Origin: Owenia fusiformis
Lineage: Eukaryota > Annelida > Polychaeta > Sabellida > Oweniidae
Assembly (NCBI GenBank): GCA_903813345.2
Contig: CAIIXF020000001.1
Span: 32,732,866 to 32,796,865, forward strand
Length of the DNA: 64,000 nt
Direction: 5' to 3'
Shown: piece after piece, positions 53,437 to 64,000 of the stretch
How the letters are laid out: each line of letters opens with the position of its first letter
How positions within the stretch are numbered: position 1 is the stretch's first letter
Translations under genes and position numbers: made by a program
Notes under the pieces: generated by a model
Seen by the model: only the letters and a program-made list of their open reading frames with translations
What the model was told of the DNA's origin: nothing
The model's database searches: none

Positions 53437-56056
53437 TTTCTTTCCGCGTTTTCTCAGCAACTAGAGGGACTTTCTAAAATCTGCTAACATAGTCAACTAG
53501 GTAATGAGTTCTAGTTTCTGGGAAATTAGGTCAAATGTTTATCTAGGTCAAAGGTCAAGAACTAGGTCAAATCGTCTCTTTTTGCTATTTCACAAGTTTT
53601 CTCAGTCGTCCTTTGGTATTTTCGCTCCGGGTTTTTTTCATCATGTTCCTTAGAAAAAAAGCTAATTCCGTAAGGCAAACCGTTTTTTGATTACTCTTAC
53701 CGATTTTGAGATATGGCGTCCGAAAAGTAGGTCAGAACATAAAAAATTCTCCAAATTCAACGTGTGAATTATCAAATAAGTGTAGAATTATCTCAGGAAT
53801 CCGAATCTGCAAACAAAATTTTGATCCGACTTCCGGTTAGGAAGTTATAGCGTTTTGAAATCTCAAAAATCGCTAAATTTGGTGCCCATGTTAAGTCAAT
53901 GGGAAAAAAGGCTTTTTCGAAGTGTAAAATACAAGATATAGACTGAGTTCAGCTTAACATATTGAATGCCTATAAAAGAAGGGGACCTCAAAAGCTACAT
54001 AGCTTCGAAATTTGGACACCAGAATGCCTAGGTCAAAATCTAGGTCAAATTCATAGTTTTTCCTTATTTTTGCGATTCTGGCACTACACTTTTAGGATTT
54101 GCTTCAAAATTTTGTATACAGGTAGCAAAGAGTGTGCTAATAGTGAGAGCCTTTTGCCGTCAGAAAGTATTTTGACCAACTTTTGAGATATGGTGTCCGT
54201 AAAGTAGGTCAAAATAAAAATTTCTCATAATTTAACTTATGAGTTATGAATTAAGGGTAGAATTTTCTCAGGAATCCGAATCTGCAAACCAAATTTCAAT
54301 CCGACTTTTCGTTGGGAAGTTATGGCGTTTTGAAAGCTCAAAAATCGCTAATTTTGGTGCCCCATGTTATGTCAATGAGAAAAAAGATTTTTTTGAAGTG
54401 TAAAATACCAGATAAAGACTGAGTACAGCTTAAGATTCTGAAAGTCTATAAAAGAAGGGGACCTCGAAGGCTATCTAGCTTTAAAATTTGGACACCAAAA
54501 TCCCTAGGTCAAAATCTAGGTCAAATACATAGTTTTTCCTTATTTTTGCGATTCTGGCACTACACTTTTAGGATTTGCTTCGAAATTTTGTATACAGGTA
54601 GCAAAGAGTGAGCTTATAGTGTTAGCTTTTGCCGTCAGAGAGTATTTTGACCCACTTTTGAGATATGGTGTCCGAAAAGTAGGTCAAAATAAAAAATTCT
54701 CCAAATTTTACATATGAGTTATGAATTAAGAGTAGAATGTTCTCAGGAATCCGAATCTGCAAACCAAATTTCAATCCAACTTCCAGTTCCAAAGTTATGG
54801 CGTGTCCTAAAAGTAGGTCAAAATAAAAATTCGCCAAATTTAACGTATGAGTTATGAATAAGGGGTAGAATTTTGTCAGGAATCCGAATCTTTAAATCAA
54901 ATTTCGATCCGACTTCCGGTTTGAAAGTTATGGCGTTTTGAAATTTCGAGAAAAATCGATCTGATGTTATCCTGATAGAAAGTCAAGGAAAAAAGATTTT
55001 TTTGAAGTGTAAAATACGAGATATAGATTGAGTACAGCTTAAGATAATGAATTCCTATAAAAGAAGGGGACCTCAAAAGCTACCTAGTTTCAATATTTGG
55101 ACACCAAAATGCCTAGGTCAAAATCTAGGTCAAATTCATAGTTTTTCCTTATTTTTGCGATTCTGGCACTACACTTTTAGGATTTGCTTCAGAGAGTATT
55201 TTGACCCACTTTTGAGATATGGTGTCCGAAAAGTAGGTCAAAATAAAAGTTCTCCGAATTTAGCATATGAGTTATGAAATAAGGATAGAATTTTCTGAGG
55301 AATCTGAATCTGCAAACCAAATTTCGATCCGACTTTCTGTTTGAAAGTTATAGCGTTTGAAAGCTCAAAAATTGCTAAATTTGGTGCCCCATGTTATGTC
55401 AATAGGGAAAAAGATTTTTTTGAAGTCTAAAATACCAGATATAAACTGAGTACAGCTTAACATTCTGAAAGCCTTTAAAAGAAGGGGACCTCGAAGGCTA
55501 TCTAGCTTTAAAATTTGGACACCAAAATGCCAAGGTCAAAATCTAGGGCAAATTCATAATTTTCCTTATTTTTGCGATTCTGACATTACACTTTAATGAT
55601 TTGCTTCGAAATTTTGTATACAGGTAGCAAAGAGTGTGCTTATAGTGATAGCCTTTTGCCGTCAGAAAGTATTTTGACCCACTTTTGAGATATGGTGTCC
55701 AAAAAGTAGGTCAAAATAAAAAAATCTCCAAATTTAATGTATGAGTTATGAATTAAGGGTAGAATTTTCTCAGGAGTCCGAATCTTTAAACCAAAATACA
55801 ATCTAACTTCTGGTTAGATAGTTATAGCGGTTTGAAGTCTCGAAAAGTCGATATGATGATATCCCCATGTTAAGCCAATGGAGTCGAAGATAAAAAATGG
55901 AGAGTTGTCTAAATGTCTAAATTCTAGCTGACTCGATCAGCTTATTCTGGATGACTCAGCTTACAAGTATTCTGGATGACTCAGCTTAAAAAAAGAATTA
56001 AATCTGGAGTCTTAAATTGAACTTGTTCAATTTACATGTCTAGTTATTATTATTAT
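53437..56056 (+). repeat. array monomer 4, divergent subtype
   Basis: Close relative of monomer 3. DR1 at 53545-53557. Compared with monomer 3 it lacks a stretch after 'ggatttgcttca' at about 55192. Ends with 'ttgaacttgttcaatttaca' and (ATT)n. Confidence 0.8.
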
Positions 56057-57957
56057 TCTAAACCAGTTTTCTCAATAACCATAAGGTTTTCAGTAAAGTC
56101 AGTTATTTGGTCAATTTAGGTCCAGAATCTAGTTCCTCGGAAATTGGGTCAAATTTTTATCTAGGTCAAAGGTCAAGAACTAGGTCAAATTCAGTACTTT
56201 GTCACTTTTTTCGATTTTCTCGGTCGTCCTTCAATATTTTTCATCCGGGTTTTTTTCATTGTGTTCCTTATAAAAAAGTAGAAAACCTAGGGTCGATTTA
56301 GTTTTTGGATATCTCAAACAGATTTCGAGATATCAGTGTCCGAAAACGAGGTCCAAAAAAAAATTCTTCGAATCAAATGTCCAGGATATTGGTCTTATAG
56401 GAAATTTTATCAGGATTCCGAATCTGAAAACCAAATTCGAATCAGACTTCCGGTTCGGAAGTTATGGCGTTTTGAAAGCTCAAAAATCGCTAAATTTGGT
56501 GCCCATGTTAAGTCAATGGGGAAAAAGATTTTTTTGAAGTGAAAAATACGAAATATAGACTGAGTTCAGCTAAATATAATGAAAGCCTATGAAAGAAGGG
56601 AACCTCGAAGGCTACCTAACTTCAAAATTTGGACACAAAAATCCCTAGGTCAAAATCTAGGTCAAATTCATAGTTTATCCTTATTTTTGCGATTCTGACA
56701 CTACACTTTAATACTATTCCTCGAAATTTTGTATGCATGTAGCCAAGAGTGTTCTTATAGTGTTAGCCTTTTGCCGTCAGAAAGTATTTTGCCCCACTTT
56801 TGAGATATGGTGTCCGAAAAGTAGGTCAAAATATAAAGCTCTCCAAATTTAACATTTGAGTTATGAATTAAGTATAGAATTTTCTCAGGAATCCGAATCT
56901 GCAAAGCAAATTTCGATCCGACTTCCGGTTCGGAAGTTATGACATTTTGAAAGCTCAAAAATCGCTAAATTTAGTGCCCCATGTTATGTCAATGGGAACA
57001 AAAAATTTTTTGAAGTGTAAAATACGAGATATAGACTAAGTACAGCTTAAAATAATGAAAGCCTATGAAAGAAGGGAACCTCGAAGGCTACCTAACTTCA
57101 AAATTTGGACACAAAAATCCCTAGGTCAAAATCTAGGTCAAATTCATAGTTTATCCTTATTTTTGCGATTCTGACACTACACTTTAATTATATTCCTCGA
57201 AATTGTGTATACATGTAGCCAAGAGTGTGCTAATAGCGTTAGCCTTTTGCCGTCAGAAAGTATTTTGACCCACTTTTGAGATATGGTGTCTGAAAAGTAG
57301 GTCAAAATAAAAAGTTCTCCAAATTTAACGTTTGAGTTATGAATTAAGAGTAGAATTTTCTCAGAAATCCGAATCTGCAAACCAAATTTCAATCAGACTT
57401 CCGGTTCCGAAGTTATGGCGTGTCCGAAAAGTAGGTCAAAATAAAAATTCGCCAAATTTAACGTATGAGTTATGAATTAGGGGGAAATTTGTGTCAGGAA
57501 TCTGAATCTACAAATCAAATTTCGAACCGACTTCCGGTTCGGAAGTTATGGCGTTTTGAAATTTCAAGAAAAATCGATCTGATGGTATCCTGATAGAAAG
57601 TCAAGAGTAGAGAAGCAAATATTGAAAAATGCATCCATCCTTCCTTTCTGATCCTATCCTATCCTTCCTATCTACCCTTGCTTCGTTTCCTCTCCTTCCT
57701 ATTCTATCCCTTCTTCCTATTCTATGCTATCCTTCTTTCCTATTCTATCCTATCGTTCCTTCCTATTCTATCCTATCCTTCCTTCCTTTTTCATCCATCC
57801 ATCCATCCATCCATCCATCCATCCATCCATCCTTCTTTTTCTTGATGACTTAGTTCATTTTGGATGACTTGGCTTATTCTGGATGACTCTGCTAAAAAAT
57901 GTCTAGATCTGGAGTCTGAAATTGAACTCGTTCAATTTCCAAAATCTAGTTATTATT
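56057..57957 (+). repeat. array monomer 5
   Basis: Returns to the 'ccagttttctcaataacc' subtype. DR1 at 56163-56175. Pyrimidine tract with (ATCC)n at 57629-57835. Very similar along its length to monomer 6, suggesting recent unit duplication. Confidence 0.85.
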
Positions 57958-59850
57958 CTAACCCAGTTTTCTCGATAACCATAAGGTTTTCAGTAAAGTC
58001 AGTCATTTGGTCAATTTAGGTCCAGAATCTAGTTCCTCGGAAATTGGGTCAAATTTTTATCTAGGTCAAAGGTCAAGAACTAGGTCAAATCCAGTACTTT
58101 GTCACTTTTTTCGATTTTCTCGGTCATCCTTCAATATTTTCGATCCGGTTTTTTTTCATTGTGTTCCTTATAAAAAAGTAGAAAACCTAGGGTCGATTTA
58201 GTTTTTTGATATCTCAAACAGATTTCGAGATATCAGTGTCCGAAAACGAGGTCCAAAAAAAAGTTCTTCGAATCAAAAATCCAGGATATTGGTCTTATAG
58301 GAAATTTTCTCAGGATTCCGAATCTGAAAACCAAATTCGAATCAGACTTCCGGTTCGGAAGTTATGGCGTTTTGAAAGCTCAAAAATCGCTAAATTTGGT
58401 GCCCATGTTAAGTCAATGGGGAAAAAGATTTTTTTGAAGTGAAAAATACGAAATATAGACTGAGTTCAGCTAAATATAATGAAAGCCTATGAAAGAAGGG
58501 AACCTCGAAGGCTACCTAACTTCAAAATTTGGACACAAAAATCCCTAGGTCAAAATCTAGGTCAAATTCATAGTTTATCCTTATTTTTGCGATTCTGACA
58601 CTACACTTTAATTATATTCCTCGAAATTTTGTTTGCATGTAGCCAAGAGTGTGCTTATAGTGTTAGCCTTTTGCCGTCAGAAAGTATTTTGCCCCACTTT
58701 TGAGATATGGTGTCCGAAAAGTAGGTCAAAATATAAAGTTCTCCAAATTTAACATTTGAGTTATGAATTAAGTATAGAATTTTCTCAGGAATCCGAATCT
58801 GCAAATCAAATTTCGATCCGACTTCCGGTTCGGAAGTTATTACATTTTGAAAACTCAAAAATCGCTAAATTTAGTGCCCCATGTTATGTCAATGGGAACA
58901 AAAATTTTTTTGAAGTGTAAAATACGAGATATAGACTAAGTACAGCTTAAAATAATGAAAGCCTATGAAAGAAGGGAACCTCGAAGGCTACCTAACTTCA
59001 AAATTTGGACACAAAAATCCCTAGGTCAAAATCTAGGTCAAATTCATAGTTTATCCTTATTTTTGCGATTCTGACACTACACTTTAATTATATTCCTCGA
59101 AATTGTGTATACATGTAGCCAAGAGTGTGCTTATAGCGTTAGTTTTTTGCCGTCAGAAAGTATTTTGACCCACTTTTGAGATATGGTGTCTGAAAAGTAG
59201 GTCAAAATAAAAAGTTCTCCAAATTTAACGTTTGAGTTATGAATTAAGAGTAGAATTTTCTCAGAAATCCGAATCTGCAAACCAAATTTCAATCCGACTT
59301 CCGGTTCCGAAGTTATGGCGTGTCCGAAAAGTAGGTCAAAATAAAAATTCGCCAAATTTAACGTATGAGTTATGAATTAGGGGGAAATTTTTGTCAGGAG
59401 TCTGAATCTACAAATCAAATTTCGATCCGACTTCCGGTTCGGAAGTTATGGCGTTTTGAAATTTCAAGAAAAATCGATCTGATGGTATCTTGATAGAAAG
59501 TCAAGAGTAGAGAAGAAAATATTGAAAAATGCATCCATCCTTCCTTTCTGATCCTATCCTATCCTTCCTATCTACCCTTGCTTCGTTTCCTGTCCTTCCT
59601 ATTCTATCCCTTCTTCCTATTCTATTCTATCCTTCTTTCCTATTCTATCCTATCGTTCCTTCCTATTCTATCCTATCCTTCCTTCCTTTTTCATCCATCC
59701 ATCCATCCATCCATCCATCCTTCTTTTTCTTGATGACTTAGTTCATTTTGGATGACTTGGCTTATTCTGGATGACTCGGCTAAAAAAAGTCTAGATCTGG
59801 AGTCTGAAATTGAACTCGTTCAATTTCCAAAATCTAGTTCTTATTATTAT
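57958..59850 (+). repeat. array monomer 6
   Basis: Near copy of monomer 5. DR1 at 58063-58075. (ATCC)n is shorter (59690-59722). Confidence 0.85.
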
Positions 59851-61254
59851 TCTAAACCAGTTTTCTCAATAACCATAAAATTTTCAGTAAAGTCAGTCAT
59901 TTGGTCAATTTAGGTCCAGAATCTAGTTCCTCGGAAATTGGGTCAAATTTTTATCTAGGTCAAAGGTCAAGAACTAGGTCAAATCCAGTACTTTGTCACT
60001 TTTTTCGATTTTCTCGGTCGTCCTTTAATATTTTCGATCCGGGTTTTTTTCATTGTGTTCCTTATAAAAAAGTAGAAAACCTAGGGTCGATTTAGTTTTT
60101 TGATATATCAAATCGATTTCGAGATATCAGTGTCCGAAAACGAGGTCCAAAAAAAAGTTCTCCGAATCAAATGTCCAGGATATTGGTCTTATAGGAAATT
60201 TTCTCAGGATTCCGAATCTGAAAACCAAATTTGAATCAGACTACCGGTTCGGAAGTTATGGCGTTTTGAAAACTCAAAAATCGCTAAATTTGGTGCCCAT
60301 GTTAAGTCAATGGGAAAAAAGATTTTTTTGAAGTGAAAAATACGGAATATAGACTGAGTTCAGCTAAATATAATGAAAGCTTTTAAAAGAATGGGACCTC
60401 AAAAGCCATCTAGCTTTAAAATTTGGACACCAAAATGCCTAGGTCAAAATCTAGGTCAAATTCAAAGTTTTTCCTTATTTTTGCGATTCTGACACTACAG
60501 ATAAATTATATTCTTCGAAATTTTGTATACATGTAGCCAAGAGTGTGCTTATAGTGTAAGCCTTTTGCCGTCAGAAAGTATTTTGCCCCACTTTTGAGAT
60601 ATGGTGTCCGAAAAGTAGGTCAAAATAAAAAGTTCTCCAAATTTAATATATGAGTTATGAATTAAGGGAAGAATTTTGTCAGGAATCTGAATCTGCAAAC
60701 AAAATTTCGATCCGACTTCCGGTTCGGAAGTTATGGCGTGTCCAAAAAGTAGGTCAAAATGAAAAATCTCCAAATTTAACGTATGAGTTATGAATTAGGG
60801 GTAGAATTTTGTCAGGAATCCGAATCTGCAAACCAAATTTCGATCTGACTTCCAGTTCGGAAGTTATGGCGTTTTGAAATTTCGGGAAAAATCGATCTGA
60901 TGGTATCCTGATAGAAAGTCAAGAGTAGAGAAGAAAATATTGAAAAATTCATCCATCCTTCCTATCTCATCCTATCCTATCCTTCCTATCTATCCTTCCT
61001 TCGTATCTTTTCCTTCCTATCCTTCCTATCCTATCCTATCCTTTCTTCCTATTCTATCCTATCCTTCTTTCTTATTCTATCCTCTCGTTCTTTCCTATTC
61101 TATCCTATCCTACCTTCCTATTTTATTTATCCATCTTTTTCTGGATGACTCAGCTTATTCTGGATGACTCGGCTAAAAAAAAGTCTAGATCTGGAGTCTG
61201 AAATTGAACTTCGTTCAATTTCCAAAATCTAGTTATTATTATTCTTATTATTAT
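59851..61254 (+). repeat. array monomer 7 (shortest)
   Basis: DR1 at 59957-59969. Only about two 133-bp subunits before the pyrimidine tract (60950-61135). Confidence 0.85.
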
Positions 61255-62920
61255 TCTAAACCAGTTTTCTCAATAACCATAAGGTTTTCAGTAAAGTCAG
61301 TCATTTGGTCAATTTAGGTCCAGAATCTAGTTCCTCGGAAATTGGGTCAAATTTTTATCTAGGTCAAAGGTCAAGAACTAGGTCAAATCCAGTACTTTGT
61401 CACTTTTTTCGATTTTCTCGGTCGTCCTTCAATATTTTCGATCCGGGTTTTTTTCATTGTGTTCCTTATAAAAAAGTAGGAAACCTAGGGTCGATTTAGT
61501 TTTTTGATATCTCAAACCGATTTCGAGATATCAGTGTCCGAAAACGAGGTCCAAAAAAAAGTTCTCCGAATCAAATGTCCAGGATATTAGTCTTATAGGA
61601 AATTTTCTCAGGATTCCGAATCTGAAAACAAAATTTCGATCCGACTTCCGGTAAGGAAGTTATGGCGTTTTGAAAACTCAAAAATCGCTAAATTTGGTGC
61701 CCATGTTAAGTCAATGGGAAAAAATATTTTTTTGAAGTGAAAAATACGGAATAAAGACTGAGTTCAGCTTCATATAATCAAAGCCTTTAAAAGAAAGGGA
61801 CCTCAAAAGCCATTTAGCTTCAAAATTTGGACACCGAAATGCCTAGGTCAAAATATAGGTCAAATTCATAGGTTTTCCTTATTTTTTCGATTCTGACACT
61901 ACACTTTAATTATATTCTTCGAAATTGTGTATACATGTAGCCAAGAATATGCTAATAGTGTTAGCCTTTTGCCGTCAGACAGTATTTTGACCCACTTTTG
62001 AGATATGGTGTCCGAAAAGTAGGTCAAAATAAAAAGTTCTCCAAATTTAATATATGAGTTATGAATTAGGTATAGAATTTTCTCAGGAATCCGGATCTGC
62101 AAACCAAATTTCGATCCGACTTCCGGTTCGGAAGTTATGGCGTGTCCGAAAAGTAGATCAAAATAAAAAATCTCCAAATTTAACGTATGAGTTATGAATT
62201 AGGTATAGAATTTTCTCAGGAATCCGGATCTGCAAACCAAATTTCGATCCGACTTCCGGTTCGGAAGTTATGGCATGTCAGAAAAGTAGGTCAAAATAAA
62301 AAATCTCCAAATTTAACGTATGAGTTATGAATTAGGGGTAGAATTTTGTCAGGAATCCGGAACTGCAAACCAAATTTCGATCCGACTTCCGGTTCGGAAG
62401 TTATGGCGTGTCCGAAAAGTAGGTCAAAATAAAAAATCTCAAAATTTAACGTATGTGTTATGAATTAGGGGTAGAATTTTGTCAGGAATCCGAATCTGCA
62501 AACCAAGTTATAGCGTTTTGAAATTTCGAGAAAAATCGATCTGATGGTATCCTGATAGAAAGTCAAGAGTAGAGAAGAAAATATTGAAAAATTCATCCAT
62601 CCTTCCTATGTCATCCTATCCTATCCTTCCTATCTATCCTTTCTTCATATCTTTTCCTTCCTATCCTTCCTATCCTATCCTATCCTTTCTTCCTATTCTA
62701 TTCTATCCTATCCTATCCTTCTTTCTTATTCTATCCTATCGTTCTTTCCTATTCTATCCTATCCTACCTTCCTTTTTTATTTATCCATCTCTTTCTAGAT
62801 GACTCAGCTTATTCTGGATGACTCGGCTTATTCTGGATGACTCGGCTAAAAAAAGTCTAGATCTGGAGTCTGAAATTGAACTTCGTTCAATTTCCAAAAT
62901 CTAGTTATTCTTATTATTAT
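61255..62920 (+). repeat. array monomer 8
   Basis: DR1 at 61361-61373. Four or five 133-bp subunits (62020-62500). Pyrimidine tract 62594-62790. Its subunit region resembles monomer 2 and its first half resembles monomer 1. Confidence 0.85.
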
Positions 62921-64000
62921 TCTAAGCAAGTTTTCTCAATAACTGTAAAATCTTCAGTTAAGAAAATCCTTTGGTTTATTTAGGTTCAGAATCTAGTTCC
63001 TCGGAAATTGGGTCAAATTTTTATCTAGGTCAAAGGTCAAGAACTAGGTCAAATCCAATACTTTGTCACTTTTTTCGATTTTCTCGGTCGTCCTTCAATA
63101 TTTTCGATCCGGGTTTTTTTCAATGTGTTCCTTATAAAAAAGTAGGAAACCTAGGGTCGATTTAGTTTTTTGATATCTCAAACCGATTTCGAGATATCAG
63201 TGTCCGAAAACGAGGTCAAAAAAAAAGTTCTCCGAATCAAATGTCCAGTATATTAGTCTTATAGATAATTTTCTCAGGATTCCGAATCTGAAAACGAAAT
63301 TTGTATCTGACTTCCAGTTCGGAAGTTATGGCGTTTTGAAAACTCAAAAATCGCTAAATTTGGTGCCCATGTTAAGTCAATGGGAAAAAATATTTTTTTG
63401 AAGTGAAAAATACGGAATATAGACTGAGTTCAGCTTCATATAATCAAAGCCTTTAAAAGAAGGGGACCTCAAAAGACATCTAGCTTCACAATTTGGACAC
63501 CGAAATGCCTAGGTCAAAATCTAGGTCAAATTCATAGGTTTTCCTTATTTTTTCGATTCTGACACTACACTTTAATTATATTCTTCGAAATTGTGTATAC
63601 ATGTAGCCAAAAATATGCTAATAGTGTTAGCCTTTTGCCGTCAGAATGTATTTTGACCCACTTTTGAGATATGGTGTCCGAAAAGTAGGTCAAAATAAAA
63701 AGTTCTCCAAATTGAATATATGAGTTATGAATTAAGGGTAGAATTCTGTCAGGCATCCGAATCTGCAAACCAAATTTCGATCCGACTTCCGGTTCGGAAG
63801 TAATGGCGTGTCCGAAAAGTAGGTCAAAATAAAAAATCTCCAAATTTAACGTATGAGTTATGAATTAGGGGTAGAATTTTGTCAGGAATCCGAATCTGCA
63901 AACCAAATTTCGGAAGTGATAGCGTTTTGAAATTTCGAGAAAAATCGATCTGATGGTATCCTGATAGAAAGTCAAGAGTAGAGAAGAAAATATTGAAAAA
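62921..64000 (+). repeat. array monomer 9 (cut by window end)
   Basis: Begins 'ctaagcaagttttctcaata', slightly diverged. DR1 at 63027-63039. Continues to the window edge just where the pyrimidine tract should begin. Confidence 0.85.

Overview
The window looks like nuclear DNA of a metazoan, most likely a marine invertebrate. It is AT-rich and has spliced coding exons, dispersed transposons of several animal classes (a Jockey/CR1/L2-like LINE, mariner, possible Crypton and terminal-inverted-repeat elements) and many minisatellites. I cannot name the species from sequence alone. Host genes are sparse. There is the 3' end of a lysine-rich nuclear protein (1-588, plus strand), a PAN/Apple-domain exon (about 29398-29665, minus), and a few unrecognised candidate exons (31619-31741, 32074-32385, 38429-38734, 41255-41572).

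Region by region. 1-7600: host gene end, then mostly unique noncoding DNA with one 50-bp minisatellite. 7641-10505: a dense cluster of GATATC-rich hairpin repeats. 10559-11460: relics of a C2H2 finger ORF and a reverse-transcriptase C-terminus. 11874-13360 and 25005-25120: a 162-bp tandem satellite, split by a nested transposon stack. 13361-25004: outer element with CACTGTG ends and 5-bp target duplication TACTA. Inside it lies a second copy (17614-24666, duplication TTCCA), inside that a LINE (18834-23995), inside that a 2.2-kb TIR element (19066-21292), and inside that a 0.4-kb foldback. 25380-27427: minisatellites, one of which switches strand. 27428-31133: small TIR elements and the PAN exon. 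32624-38352: a third CACTGTG element (duplication ATAAT), itself interrupted by a CACC-ended element (33130-36852). 39300-40911: diffuse repeats. 41578-44720: a 3.1-kb palindrome made of two copies of a gene fragment. 45092-46130: a mariner with long TIRs. 46330-64000: one continuous higher-order array of about nine 1.4-2.7 kb monomers, running off the window end.

The strongest candidate for something undescribed is the CACTGTG family. Three copies have matching ends, 5-bp target duplications (as in Transib and RAG-like transposons) and a shared decayed C2H2 zinc-finger exon behind a TATA box. No RAG1/Transib core transposase is visible here, so the assignment rests on ends and duplications only. 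Next in interest are the 17.7-kb array, whose nine monomers each carry a perfect AGGTCA direct repeat spaced by one base (DR1), and the hairpin family whose arms stay complementary while differing between copies. Almost every transposon ORF seen is broken by stops or frameshifts, so this appears to be a graveyard rather than a set of active elements.
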